From Sphingobacterium pedocola (GTDB lineage: Bacteria > Bacteroidota > Bacteroidia > Sphingobacteriales > Sphingobacteriaceae), in the NCBI RefSeq assembly GCF_015209965.1, contig NZ_MU158689.1:1496260-1560259 (forward strand): a stretch of 64,000 nt of DNA. The letters are read 5' to 3'. The notes beneath the pieces are model-generated. The model was not told where the DNA came from, made no database searches, and saw only the letters and a program-made list of their open reading frames with translations. The position numbers were made by a program, and so were the translations under genes. This document shows, in pieces, positions 54,455 to 63,743 of the stretch. Every line of letters begins with the position of its first letter. Position 1 is the first letter of the stretch.

Positions 54455-55048
54455 TTAGATACCACTCACTCCCCCAGAAACTACTAATTTCATCGCGTCC
54501 GTCGCATTCATATCCAATTTATGTACACGTTCATTTTTCACTATAACAACCTGGCCGGCAAACGAATAAGAATATGGAAAATATACTACGACTTCATCTT
54601 TCAATCCCAGTTTACTTAGATCACGCTGTGTAAGAAAACCGATTTTCTTCATCCCCGTTTCATTCACTTCTACCAATACTGGCTCGTTGAATTTCTTGGC
54701 ATCCCCTACGAAAGCTTCCGTAAAATCCTTAATTGATGAATATAACGTATTAAACAATGGTATACGCTTTATTGTACGGTTAAGCCAGTTCCGAATGGGG
54801 TCGGTAACGAGATTGGTAAAAATAATCCCCACAATAATTAGTAGAACAATGACGGTCAAAATTCCAATACCAGGAATATACAAGGGGTGACCTTCCTCAT
54901 CTTCTAGAAAATGTTGTGTGATATTCAATGTATTGTCTAAAGAGGCTACGATCCAAATGATAAGGAATACAGCGCCAGCCAATGGAACCACCACCAGAGT
55001 TCCTTTAATTAAATAATACAGTAGCTTTTGAAAAATTTTCTTTATCAT
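54455..55048 (-). CDS. DUF502 membrane protein
   Basis: 197 residues, two transmembrane helices (about 11-33 and 60-82) flanking a short loop, then a soluble domain with RIPLFNTLYSSIKDFTEAFV and KDEVVVYFPYSYSFAGQVVI. This matches the DUF502 family, known in plants as COV (vascular patterning) and widespread in bacteria without assigned function. Starts 2 bp after the MurF-Alr stop. Confidence 0.92.
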   Translation of the reverse strand: MIKKIFQKLLYYLIKGTLVVVPLAGAVFLIIWIVASLDNTLNITQHFLEDEEGHPLYIPGIGILTVIVLLIIVGIIFTNLVTDPIRNWLNRTIKRIPLFNTLYSSIKDFTEAFVGDAKKFNEPVLVEVNETGMKKIGFLTQRDLSKLGLKDEVVVYFPYSYSFAGQVVIVKNERVHKLDMNATDAMKLVVSGGVSGI

Positions 55049-55050
55049 AA

Positions 55051-57480
55051 TTATTCGTAAAAATAAACTCTTTTCACCCGCGATGAAATTCCTACTAGCA
55101 GTTCATAAGGTATGGTCCCAATATCTTTGGCTGTCTGTATCAAATCTGGAAAAACGATTACTTCATCTCCTTCATTTGCTATGATGTCGGTTATATCCAG
55201 CATGCACATATCCATACAAACGTTGCCTATTGTAGGTACAATTTGTCCAGCTATCATCATTTTGCCAATACCGTTTCCTAAACGACGGTCATATCCGTCC
55301 GCATATCCTATTTTGACGGTTGCAATGTGACTATCTCGTTTTAAGACACCCTTCCGATCATAGCCAACGGTTTCCGCTGCATTTAGTTGTTTTATCTGCG
55401 AAATAGTGGTTTTAACTGCGCTAACGGGTTCTAAATGCAGTCCATTATCCGACAGGTCAATACCGTAGAGTCCGATCCCCAGTCGCACCATATCCATTTG
55501 CGCATCTGGCCAATTTACAATCCCTGTCGTATTGCAAATGTGTTTCAAAACTGGATATTCCAAAACGGATTCCAATGCACCCGCTAACCTTTTAAATTCC
55601 TGAATCTGGTGGGCTGTAAATTCCTTTTGAGCAGTATCGGCCGAAGCAACTAAATGTGAAAACACCGATACAACTTTGACTTGTGGGCTCTTTTGAAGCG
55701 TAGTAAGCGCATCATCCAATTCATTTTTCATAAATCCTAACCGGTGCATACCAGTATCCAGTTTGATGTGAATCGGATAATCTTTAATCTGACGATCCGC
55801 TAAAAATTGAAGAAAAGCATTCAAAATCCGTTTGGAATAAATCTCTGGCTCTAAGTGATAAGACAAGATATCCCCAAAGGTGCCCTCATGCGGACTTAAT
55901 ACCATTATAGGCAAGGTTACACCGGCTTTCCTTAATTCGACCCCCTCATCGACAAAAGCTACAGTGAGGTAATCCAGTTTATTAAACTGCAAGACATTTG
56001 CCACCTCAAAGCTTCCGCTTCCGTAAGAAAAAGCTTTGACCATAGCCATTAGCTTTACGTCTTTCTGTAGTAAGGAACGGTATCGCATAAGATTGCTTTC
56101 GATGGCTTTCAGATTGATCTCCATAACGGTATCATGGGATTTTTCAACCAATAGCTGACTTACTTCTTCTAAATGAAACTTACGTGCACCCTTAATCAGA
56201 ATTGTCTCATTGTTAAAATTAATTCGTGATAGATCAGCTATCAGTTCTGCTGTAGATTCGTAGCATAGCACCTCCGAATTTATCGCTGTTATAATGCCAA
56301 ATAAAGAGCGGTCAATCAGAACAACCCGCTTTAACAACTGATTATTAAGCAAATGAATTAGTTTGTCCATTATTTTGTCTGTAGATTGTGCGTCTACAAA
56401 TCCGCTTAATATCAACGATTTTTGTGTGTGCTGATTTTGTTGATTCAAAAAATCCAATGCGATCTGCAAGGATGCCAAATCATTAGAATATGTATCGTCA
56501 ATGATGCTACAGTTATTCTTCCCTCTCTTTAATTGCAAACGCATTTCCAGCGGCTTCAATCCCTTTATACGTTCTTGAATGATCGTGAAATCGTAACCCA
56601 ATTGTATCATAACTACTATACAGGTAATCACATTTTCAATGGACGCCTTGTCCTGGAAAGGTATCACGAAATCGAGATTCTCTTGTTGATATCGTGCTGT
56701 TATCTTTGTTTCAGTATGTTCAGTTGAAATATTTAGAATCTGAAAATCATCCGACTCTTTTGTTCCCCAAGTGAATCCATTATAAATATTTTCTGTATCG
56801 GGGACGTAACTAGAAGGAAACAAGATCTGCGGGGTATTCTTAAAAAGCTTCCATTTCTCATCCAATTTATCGCTTTTGGAAGCAAACCCTTCCATATGTG
56901 CTGTACCTATATTTGTCAATATACCAATAGACGGATCTATCATTTTCCGCAACGCCTCCATCTCACCAGGGCGGCTGATACCCGCTTCAATAATGGCTAA
57001 TGTATGATCTGCCCGAAGATTCCAAACCGAAAGTGCCACCCCCAATTGCGAGTTATAACTCTTTGGACTTTGATATAGGTTATGTTCCGAAGTCAGTAAC
57101 TGGTGCAACCATTCTTTGACAATAGTTTTACCGTTACTTCCGGTAATACCAATAACAGGAATAGTAAATTGCATCCGGTGAAATGCTGCTAAAGCTTGGA
57201 TGGCTTTGAGTGCATCCCCCACCCAAATAAAATTAGCGTCAGGATAAGGTGAAGTAGAAAAATCAACATCGGAGATCACGAAACTTCTAATACCTTTTTC
57301 ATACGCATCGGAAATGAACTGATGTCCATCCCTACTACCTTTAATAGCAAAAAATAAACCCTCCTCTACGTTACTAATCTTCCTGCTGTCATAGACCAAT
57401 TCACTTATCGCTAGACCGCCGTCAGCAAGAACATAGTGTTCAGCGGAAAGAATTTGTAATACAGAAGTTATAGTGTACAT
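55051..57480 (-). CDS. Bifunctional MurF ligase / alanine racemase
   Basis: 809 residues, a fusion known in Bacteroidota. Residues 1-450: MurF UDP-MurNAc-tripeptide:D-Ala-D-Ala ligase with ATP loop GITGSNGKTIVKEW, AGISRPGEM and LKPLEMRLQLKRGKN. Residues about 455-809: alanine racemase with PLP Lys in MAMVKAFSYGSGS, LHPEP-type LDTGMHRLGFM, and GYADGYDRRLGNG. It makes and ligates D-Ala for peptidoglycan in one polypeptide. Start ATG; upstream gap of 68 bp to the divergent recX. Confidence 0.96.
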   Translation of the reverse strand: MYTITSVLQILSAEHYVLADGGLAISELVYDSRKISNVEEGLFFAIKGSRDGHQFISDAYEKGIRSFVISDVDFSTSPYPDANFIWVGDALKAIQALAAFHRMQFTIPVIGITGSNGKTIVKEWLHQLLTSEHNLYQSPKSYNSQLGVALSVWNLRADHTLAIIEAGISRPGEMEALRKMIDPSIGILTNIGTAHMEGFASKSDKLDEKWKLFKNTPQILFPSSYVPDTENIYNGFTWGTKESDDFQILNISTEHTETKITARYQQENLDFVIPFQDKASIENVITCIVVMIQLGYDFTIIQERIKGLKPLEMRLQLKRGKNNCSIIDDTYSNDLASLQIALDFLNQQNQHTQKSLILSGFVDAQSTDKIMDKLIHLLNNQLLKRVVLIDRSLFGIITAINSEVLCYESTAELIADLSRINFNNETILIKGARKFHLEEVSQLLVEKSHDTVMEINLKAIESNLMRYRSLLQKDVKLMAMVKAFSYGSGSFEVANVLQFNKLDYLTVAFVDEGVELRKAGVTLPIMVLSPHEGTFGDILSYHLEPEIYSKRILNAFLQFLADRQIKDYPIHIKLDTGMHRLGFMKNELDDALTTLQKSPQVKVVSVFSHLVASADTAQKEFTAHQIQEFKRLAGALESVLEYPVLKHICNTTGIVNWPDAQMDMVRLGIGLYGIDLSDNGLHLEPVSAVKTTISQIKQLNAAETVGYDRKGVLKRDSHIATVKIGYADGYDRRLGNGIGKMMIAGQIVPTIGNVCMDMCMLDITDIIANEGDEVIVFPDLIQTAKDIGTIPYELLVGISSRVKRVYFYE

Positions 57481-57548
57481 AGTGATATATTGCTACGAAT
57501 TTCATCATTATTTTTAATAAGTTAGGTATTTTTTGAACATTTGTACTT

Positions 57549-58031
57549 ATGGATGACCGTTATGCTAACAAAAAAGTCTACACTCCGCATCAGGCTAAAT
57601 TAAAAGCCGAAAATTACTGTGCGTATCAAGAACGGGCACAACAGGAAGTAAGAGACAAACTGTACGAATGGGGGCTACACTTCGATGATGTAGAAAATAC
57701 CATTTCCGAGCTTATTTCAGAAAATTTCTTAAATGAGGAACGGTTCGCTATGGCATACGCCTCTGGAAAATTTAGAATAAAAAGTTGGGGAAGAGTAAAA
57801 ATCAGGCAATATCTTAAATTAAAAAAAATACCAGAAAAACTAATAAAAAGTGCAATTAACACGATAAGCAGCGAAGAATACGAAGAAAAAATTGAACACC
57901 TGATTGATTTAAAAACAAAAAGCGAGAAAAAACCATACAATCTAAAGCTAAAAGCCAAACTGTACAATTATCTCGCGGCTAAAGGATATGAAAACGACAT
58001 CATCTTACAGAAAATACATAAAGATTTCTAA
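57549..58031 (+). CDS. recX: RecX-family regulator
   Basis: 160 residues, helical three-helix repeats characteristic of RecX: AKLKAENYCAYQERAQQEVR, LISENFLNEERFAMAYASGK, and GRVKIRQYLKLKKIPEKLIK. RecX caps RecA filaments and moderates recombination and SOS. No recA is adjacent. Confidence 0.92.
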   Translation: MDDRYANKKVYTPHQAKLKAENYCAYQERAQQEVRDKLYEWGLHFDDVENTISELISENFLNEERFAMAYASGKFRIKSWGRVKIRQYLKLKKIPEKLIKSAINTISSEEYEEKIEHLIDLKTKSEKKPYNLKLKAKLYNYLAAKGYENDIILQKIHKDF

Positions 58032-58329
58032 ATTCGCACCTTTAAACCGAGGCAAAGCCCGCACATTCACAAATCCGTTAATCAATTAGTAAAATTTACG
58101 CACTATTACCCATAAATTATTGAGTAAAACACATTTTCACATCTACTTAAACACATCAATTATTAATAGTTAAACGGTTGTAACAAAGACACTTCAATAA
58201 AATTTAATTGTTCAATTTTTAACGTTTTTAAATGTTAATTTATTATATTTGTAAGCAGTTAATGGGGCATAGAGCTAAGCAGAACAAACCCTATTAATGA
58301 GTTAATGAACTCTCTGTTTAGACATCGAT
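58032..58329. other. Intergenic region with a -7 element (58244-58251)
   Basis: 298 AT-rich bases between recX and the next small gene. TATATTTG at 58244-58251 matches TAnnTTTG, 78 bp before the ATG; no good -33 at 19-20 bp. Nothing else recognised. Confidence 0.5.
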
Positions 58330-58629
58330 ATGAGTATAAGAAAGCTAACATACATAATAACGGCTTTAGGATTTTTCCTATGCGCTTCAACATGCATGTA
58401 TGTTATATCCGAGAAGAGCATTTATGATATCGAACATTCCGAAAATATAAATACGCAATCCTCCGAAGACACAGACAGTGAGCGACAGGGAGACGATGAT
58501 TACGTCATCACCCATATTCTAACTCCTGTAGAAATTGATTTTCTTTACGCCCTTTATTATCATCCCTGTGATGCAAAAGTAAAGCATATCCCCATTAGGC
58601 TTCATTGCCCCCCTCCGAACATTTCCTAA
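58330..58629 (+). CDS. Hypothetical membrane-anchored or secreted small protein
   Basis: 99 residues. N-terminal hydrophobic stretch (LTYIITALGFFLCASTCMYV) followed by an acidic linker (NTQSSEDTDSERQGDDD) and a short tail. Could be a lipoprotein-like or single-span protein; the Cys before M is not a good lipobox. Function unknown. Codon usage and the start codon are plausible. Confidence 0.55.
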   Translation: MSIRKLTYIITALGFFLCASTCMYVISEKSIYDIEHSENINTQSSEDTDSERQGDDDYVITHILTPVEIDFLYALYYHPCDAKVKHIPIRLHCPPPNIS

Positions 58630-58798
58630 CATTCCTTCCGTTATCATCGTGAAATATCCGTGGGCATTAACGCTCATGTAATATTCCACTAATAAGTGAT
58701 AGTATACAATGGAATAATACCTGATTTCGTGCGGCAACGCTTACGAATAGGTTATTCATACTGTTAATCTAAGAGTATATAATTATAATTTTTTAAAA

Positions 58799-59227
58799 AT
58801 GAAAATATCTATAGCAAATTTAACTTCAGTATTGGCATTGGCCTTTGGAACATGTACAATAGTAAACGCACAACAATTGAATGAGCAGGAATTAAAAGTT
58901 AATGTTGATAAAATATCTAACTCAACAGAACGTATAAAAGCCCTTGAACCGGTTACATTCGTTTACAATACAGATAAGTATAAAAAACTAAACTTACCTT
59001 CGGGAAATCAATACGGCTTTTTGGCAAGCAACGTGGAAAGTGTATTCCCAGATCTGGTACAAGAGTCGACGCAATTTTATAGTACCGGAAAAAACACCTC
59101 AAAGGTTGCTAAATATGAAGAGGTAAATTCAAATGACCTTATTCCTTTACTAGTTGCGGCCTTAAAAGAGCAACAAGCGCAGATCGAGGCGCTACAACAG
59201 GAAGTAAATAACTTAAAATCAAAATAA
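58799..59227 (+). CDS. Secreted stand-alone S74-like (tail-fibre chaperone) domain protein
   Basis: 142 residues with a signal peptide (LALAFGTCTIVNAQQ). After a linker the sequence matches the intramolecular chaperone/auto-processing fold of tail-fibre proteins: LEPVTFVYNTDKYKKLNLPS, GNQYGFLASNVESVFPDLVQ, YEEVNSNDLIPLLVAALKEQ and a C-terminal coiled coil (QQAQIEALQQEVNNLKS). In phage proteins this domain is the C-terminal, cleaved tail; here it is the whole protein and lacks the fibre. Followed by a terminator. Confidence 0.8.
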   Translation: MKISIANLTSVLALAFGTCTIVNAQQLNEQELKVNVDKISNSTERIKALEPVTFVYNTDKYKKLNLPSGNQYGFLASNVESVFPDLVQESTQFYSTGKNTSKVAKYEEVNSNDLIPLLVAALKEQQAQIEALQQEVNNLKSK

Positions 59228-59238
59228 AGTTGAAATAC

Positions 59239-59288
59239 AAAGCCAAAGTTGTTTTGAGAACACGGTTCCTACACAATTTTGGCTTTTT
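59239..59288 (+). terminator. Terminator after the S74-like gene
   Basis: AAAGCCAAA-GTTGT (59239-59252) pairs with ACAA-TTTTGGCTTTTT (59273-59288) with one mismatch; the loop is 20 bases; ends in a T-run. Confidence 0.85.
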
Positions 59289-59409
59289 CTTCCACCCTTT
59301 CCGTCCTGCTCCTCTATTACATCCAAAAACGCAAAAGGTTCCAAATTATAACGCATTGCTATAGCTAAAAATCAAGGCAGAAATAATTCAGAAAAAACAT
59401 CTTTTTATT

Positions 59410-59439
59410 TTGGAGATTTAGCCGAAAGCTCTATATTTG
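59410..59439 (+). promoter_or_regulatory. tRNA promoter TTG-N19-TATATTTG
   Basis: TTG at 59410-59412, 19-bp spacer, TATATTTG at 59432-59439; predicted start about 59446, five bases before the tRNA-Gly gene. Confidence 0.7.
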
Positions 59440-59450
59440 CACCACGTCAA

Positions 59451-59523
59451 GCGAAAGTAGCTCAGTTGGTAGAGCACAACCTTGCCAAGGTTGGGGTCGC
59501 GAGTTCGAATCTCGTCTTTCGCT
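59451..59523 (+). tRNA. tRNA-Gly (anticodon GCC)
   Basis: Acceptor GCGAAAG pairs with CTTTCGC; D-arm GCTC/GAGC; anticodon stem CAACC/GGTTG with loop TTGCCAA (anticodon GCC); T-arm with GTTCGAATC. The 3' CCA is not encoded. Five bases before tRNA-Leu. Confidence 0.97.
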
Positions 59524-59528
59524 CAGTT

Positions 59529-59613
59529 GCCTAGGTGGTGGAACTGGTAGACACGCAGGACTTAAAATCCTGTTCCCGTTAAGGGAGTGCGGGTTCGATT
59601 CCCGCCCTAGGTA
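59529..59613 (+). tRNA. tRNA-Leu (anticodon UAA)
   Basis: Type II tRNA, 85 nt. Acceptor GCCTAGG/CCTAGGT (one G-U); anticodon stem CAGGA/TCCTG with loop CTTAAAA (anticodon TAA); long variable arm TTCCCGTTAAGGGAGT; T-arm CGGGTTCGATTCCCG. No encoded CCA. Confidence 0.97.
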
Positions 59614-59948
59614 CGAACGAAACCGTTTCTATTACTGATAGAAACGGTTTTTCTGTTACTTGGAGTAATGTCCCATCAAAAGTTCCCAATCAAGGGGTAA
59701 TGGATCAATCCATACAAAACACGGATGGAGTACTTCCCTTCCTATCACCACTAAGTTTTTCAAAGTGCAACGATTTTATAACTCTAACGTAGTTTTTGTT
59801 TTCGACAGTACGAATTTGGTTAATTCTCATAATAAACTTATGCTGAACATTGATAGCCTATATTGGAGTATTCACCCAACGAAAGCTTTTGAGGGTTTCG
59901 GAGCGTCGCTATAAAAGAGCGACATCTAAGAGGAACATCAAGCAATCT
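59614..59948. other. Intergenic region downstream of the tRNA pair
   Basis: 335 bp. Apart from the terminator at 59620-59652, no gene or repeat was recognised. Confidence 0.6.
59620..59652 (+). terminator. Terminator of the tRNA pair
   Basis: AAACCGTTTCTAT pairs with ATAGAAACGGTTT over TACTG, followed by TTTTCTG. Confidence 0.92.
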
Positions 59949-60446
59949 CTAAAATGAAAACTCATCAAGTATTACGTCAAACCTGCCCTGATAAATATTG
60001 GTTTCATCCTCTTCACCTCCGTATCCTTCTTCTCTTTTCAGATGCAGGTGAAAATCCCCTACTATGCGCTTATTTATATAATCCATGGCTAGGATTTGAA
60101 GCCTGTTTGGTTTTGTCGGATCAAGACGGTATGCATCGGATATAGCTGCGGATCCGAAAAAAGGCGCTATCAGGGAGAATGCATCCAACGCGTCGAGCCT
60201 GGTATTGTAAACAGGTTTCTTAAACCGTATATAAAAGGTTTCCGTATTTTCGGTTCCCAAGACCGAAACTATACTGTCCTCGGTATTAAAAGTCCCGACC
60301 GCTGTTGTCTCTGCCCACTGAATCCCGTTCTTTTTTAGTGCAATTGACGAGGTTGATGGTTTATCATTATCCACTTCCCGCTTTTTGCAGTTTGCCATCA
60401 ATAGCACGATAACACATATCGGGAGTATCAATAATCTAAATTTCAT
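59949..60446 (-). CDS. Lipoprotein of unknown function (DUF5025/DUF6252-like)
   Basis: 165 residues, lipobox with Cys20 (VIVLLMANC). The body follows a small beta-sandwich plan shared by Bacteroidota lipoproteins: SIALKKNGIQWAETTAVGTF, TETFYIRFKKPV, then KRIVGDFHLHLKREEGYGGE and GRFDVILDEFSF. No enzymatic motif. Single gene. Confidence 0.75.
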   Translation of the reverse strand: MKFRLLILPICVIVLLMANCKKREVDNDKPSTSSIALKKNGIQWAETTAVGTFNTEDSIVSVLGTENTETFYIRFKKPVYNTRLDALDAFSLIAPFFGSAAISDAYRLDPTKPNRLQILAMDYINKRIVGDFHLHLKREEGYGGEEDETNIYQGRFDVILDEFSF

Positions 60447-61058
60447 TGGCTGCCGTTATAATTTGTCTTAAAAATATAAAAGTACTAATTAGTATTCCAA
60501 AAATTCACATGTTATTGAAAAATAATGAGATGTGAATAGAGTGGACCCTAAATAAAAAGGCCGACTGAAACTATCGGAGACCCAAACCGCGAAAGATCGC
60601 ATTCAACAGCAACGCGATCGCTTTTTATCAGATGCAAACACGTAAAATCGCAAAAGGGTGCACCTTTTACAAATAAGCATGTATCATTTATAAAAAACAG
60701 CATCATTTTGCGTCATACGCTCCGCCAAAAAGGGACGTTACCCCAAATGTTGTAAGGAAAAGGGCTTCGACACATACCTCTCCCATACATTCTAAAATAA
60801 TCTAGACTTGGCGTTATTCAAAAGTCGTTCACTATCCCGCCAAAGCTCTTCCATCAACGTGTCGATCTGTGCTAATATAGATGGCACTGGAGGTTATCTT
60901 ATCTGCTCATAAGTCTGCATAAAAATTTTTATCAGGCACTTCCCGTTTACCCAATGCTGGATGCGCCAAAGTAACACCTGAATCTTGAATACTAGTAGAT
61001 TTTGGAAGTATTCGTTTTCTTAAAAAATGGTATGGTAAAAACCTTCCAAGCCAATGAA
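60447..61058. other. Non-coding stretch before the 21-nt repeat array
   Basis: About 610 bp. The only coding-like fragment is a 34-codon minus-strand relic at 60792-60893. Ends in the first units of the 21-nt array. Confidence 0.6.
60792..60893 (-). pseudogene. C-terminal relic of an unknown gene
   Basis: A 34-codon frame reads PPVPSILAQIDTLMEELWRD then SERLLNNAKSRLF and a stop, with a TAA just upstream and no start codon. Amino-acid usage looks coding; family not recognised. Probably a remnant of a deleted gene. Confidence 0.25.
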
Positions 61059-61562
61059 ATGACACAAGTCGCACAGCAGGAAGCATACACCTTGCGCCAC
61101 TAGACAAACACTTCGAGCAAGATGACATACACCTTAAACAAAAAGAGGTACGTCTAAATACAGGAAGCGCACGTCTCTTGTCATGAAGCATACACTTCGT
61201 GCGAGACGACGTATACCGTAAACGAAAAGAGGTACGTCTAAAGGCAGGAAGCGTACCTCTCTTGTCATGAAGCATACACTTCGTGCGAGACGACGTATAC
61301 CGTAAACAAAAAGAGGTACGTCTAAATGCAGGAAGTGTATCTCTTTTGCCACGAAGCATATACTTCGTGGGAGACGACGTATGTCTTAAACGAAAAGAGG
61401 TACCTCTAAATGCAAGAAGCGTACGTTTAAATACAGGAAGCGTACACCTTTTGCCACGAAGTATACACTTTGTACGGAATGACGTATACCTTAAATGAAA
61501 CGAGGTATGTCTAAATGCAGGAAGTGTACGTCAAAATACAGAAAGTGTACACCTAAATAAAA
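61059..61562. repeat. 21-nt tandem array, 24 units, with 84-nt higher-order period
   Basis: The block divides without a single indel into 21-nt units from 61059 to 61562. A typical unit is GAAGCGTAC...CTAAAT.CAG (for example 61416-61436 and 61521-61541). In 61143-61394 the units recur in the same order every four units (compare 61185-61268 with 61269-61352), giving an 84-nt higher-order repeat with a few substitutions. A frame of up to 150 codons is open on the minus strand because 21 and 84 are multiples of three, but both strands look equally good, so I do not call a protein. Confidence 0.95.
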
Positions 61563-61693
61563 AATTTTCGTATCCCTTAAAGTGTGATAATCAAAGAAAA
61601 AAGGTTCTTCGTAGGTGAAGTCCCGATTTATGCCCCAAACACAATTATTACCGAACAATCTCATAGACAGTTTAAAAAAATTGCGGGTTTAGG

Positions 61694-62718
61694 GGATCAG
61701 TTTCAAAACCTGTGGACTAAGCAAATAATTTGGTCAATCTGAATAGGAAGAAATTGATATCCCCTACACCTCTAAACTGACTTCTGAAAGCTTTTATTTT
61801 TGCATTGAAAGACTCGGCTGAAGCATTTGTACTCTTGTTGTCGAAGTAGTTCAATATTTTTTTGTGATGGATATTTATGGTTCTGGAGACGGTATTGAAA
61901 GACTTGAATCCAGCCTGCTCAACCTTATCCGCCCATTTGGCCAGCCTGGTAAAGGCGTAGATCTTATCAATGGTTGTGTTGAAGATCCAAGAGAGTTCCT
62001 GGGATAGCCTGTACGCCTTTTCAACATCCGGATATCGCTCAAACAATAGTCTTGCCCTGTCTTTTTGCTCGATAGTCCATTTGTGTTCACTCTTGTAGAG
62101 TAGATATCGGCTTCTTGCAAGTAACTGTTTAATGGTGTCACTGTTGGATAGGACTTCCGGAAAATAGGCTTCCTTCTTCTTTCGTGCTTGATCAATTGCT
62201 TGGTTTTCATCATCAATGGCTTGCCATCGATGTTTTATCCTTATTTCCTGGAGCGCTTCGGTAGCCAGTTGCTGGACATGGAAACGGTCTATTACCTGAA
62301 CGGCATTGGGAAAGCATTTTTTGGCTATCAGTCCCATATTGCCCGCTAGATCAAGGGTTATCTCCTGAACTTTATTGCGCAATCTCTGCGGGATCTTTTG
62401 AATGACGGGGATAATGTTCTCTGATTTTGTGCCGTTCAGTATGGCCACAATGGTCCCTTTTTTACCGTGTGCTTCTTTGTTGGTGACCACGGTATAGAGC
62501 TCGCCATGGGATAGGCAGGTTTCGTCAATGGAAAGATGGCCGCTGATATTCTGTGGGAAGATCAATCCATCCCTTGCATTTTCGCGATGCTCCCAATCCT
62601 GGAACCCGCTCAGTTTATTGCGGTAGTACCTCCTTAATTTACTGGCCGATATCCCATAGAATGAACTGATGGTCTGGATGCTATATGCCTGACTGTCCGC
62701 TGATTCCTTTTAAAAAAT
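61694..62718 (-). mobile_element. Truncated ISAon1/ISL3-type unit, copy 1 of tandem array
   Basis: First of two exact 1025-bp units; the unit holds orfB and only the last codons of orfA (slippery TTTTTTAAAAGG on the minus strand at 62706-62717). Its left limit is where identity with the next copy starts (GGATCAGTTTC). Confidence 0.9.
61717..62565 (-). CDS. ISL3-family (ISAon1-type) transposase, orfB, copy 1
   Basis: 282 residues from TTG 62565; the frame is open further upstream to 62709 (ESADSQAYSIQTISSFYGIS and further), so the true product is longer and probably depends on a frameshift from orfA. DDE-type features: LSIDETCLSHGELYTVVTNK, EITLDLAGNMGLI, QVIDRFHVQQLATEAL and NYFDNKSTNASAESFNAKIK. 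These are the ISL3 DDE_Tnp motifs. Identical to copy 2. Confidence 0.95.
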   Translation of the reverse strand: MIFPQNISGHLSIDETCLSHGELYTVVTNKEAHGKKGTIVAILNGTKSENIIPVIQKIPQRLRNKVQEITLDLAGNMGLIAKKCFPNAVQVIDRFHVQQLATEALQEIRIKHRWQAIDDENQAIDQARKKKEAYFPEVLSNSDTIKQLLARSRYLLYKSEHKWTIEQKDRARLLFERYPDVEKAYRLSQELSWIFNTTIDKIYAFTRLAKWADKVEQAGFKSFNTVSRTINIHHKKILNYFDNKSTNASAESFNAKIKAFRSQFRGVGDINFFLFRLTKLFA

Positions 62719-63743
62719 GGATCAGTTTCAAAACCTGTGGACTAAGCAAATAATTTGGTCAATCTGAATAGGAAGAAATTGATATCCCCTACACCTCTAA
62801 ACTGACTTCTGAAAGCTTTTATTTTTGCATTGAAAGACTCGGCTGAAGCATTTGTACTCTTGTTGTCGAAGTAGTTCAATATTTTTTTGTGATGGATATT
62901 TATGGTTCTGGAGACGGTATTGAAAGACTTGAATCCAGCCTGCTCAACCTTATCCGCCCATTTGGCCAGCCTGGTAAAGGCGTAGATCTTATCAATGGTT
63001 GTGTTGAAGATCCAAGAGAGTTCCTGGGATAGCCTGTACGCCTTTTCAACATCCGGATATCGCTCAAACAATAGTCTTGCCCTGTCTTTTTGCTCGATAG
63101 TCCATTTGTGTTCACTCTTGTAGAGTAGATATCGGCTTCTTGCAAGTAACTGTTTAATGGTGTCACTGTTGGATAGGACTTCCGGAAAATAGGCTTCCTT
63201 CTTCTTTCGTGCTTGATCAATTGCTTGGTTTTCATCATCAATGGCTTGCCATCGATGTTTTATCCTTATTTCCTGGAGCGCTTCGGTAGCCAGTTGCTGG
63301 ACATGGAAACGGTCTATTACCTGAACGGCATTGGGAAAGCATTTTTTGGCTATCAGTCCCATATTGCCCGCTAGATCAAGGGTTATCTCCTGAACTTTAT
63401 TGCGCAATCTCTGCGGGATCTTTTGAATGACGGGGATAATGTTCTCTGATTTTGTGCCGTTCAGTATGGCCACAATGGTCCCTTTTTTACCGTGTGCTTC
63501 TTTGTTGGTGACCACGGTATAGAGCTCGCCATGGGATAGGCAGGTTTCGTCAATGGAAAGATGGCCGCTGATATTCTGTGGGAAGATCAATCCATCCCTT
63601 GCATTTTCGCGATGCTCCCAATCCTGGAACCCGCTCAGTTTATTGCGGTAGTACCTCCTTAATTTACTGGCCGATATCCCATAGAATGAACTGATGGTCT
63701 GGATGCTATATGCCTGACTGTCCGCTGATTCCTTTTAAAAAAT
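62719..63743 (-). mobile_element. Truncated ISAon1/ISL3-type unit, copy 2 of tandem array
   Basis: Second 1025-bp unit, identical to the first throughout and joined to it head-to-tail at TTTTAAAAAATGG-ATCAG. Confidence 0.9.
62742..63590 (-). CDS. ISL3-family (ISAon1-type) transposase, orfB, copy 2
   Basis: 282 residues, identical in sequence to copy 1, with the same TTG start and the same upstream open extension to 63734. No orfA precedes it, so expression from its own start is doubtful. Confidence 0.95.
   Translation of the reverse strand: MIFPQNISGHLSIDETCLSHGELYTVVTNKEAHGKKGTIVAILNGTKSENIIPVIQKIPQRLRNKVQEITLDLAGNMGLIAKKCFPNAVQVIDRFHVQQLATEALQEIRIKHRWQAIDDENQAIDQARKKKEAYFPEVLSNSDTIKQLLARSRYLLYKSEHKWTIEQKDRARLLFERYPDVEKAYRLSQELSWIFNTTIDKIYAFTRLAKWADKVEQAGFKSFNTVSRTINIHHKKILNYFDNKSTNASAESFNAKIKAFRSQFRGVGDINFFLFRLTKLFA

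Noticed and set aside
60907..61359. 150-codon minus-strand ORF across the 21-nt repeat (M-L-R-G-K-R...)
   Set aside because: The frame stays open because the repeat units are multiples of three; the plus strand is open in the same way, and the non-repeat part has no protein-like composition. Treated as a repeat, with the coding option listed in the findings.
61283..61498. 71-codon plus-strand ORF in the 21-nt repeat
   Set aside because: Same reason: periodic 7-residue pattern from the 21-nt unit, no independent evidence of translation.
61059..61562. CRISPR array
   Set aside because: Units are contiguous 21-mers without spacers and no cas genes are present in the window.
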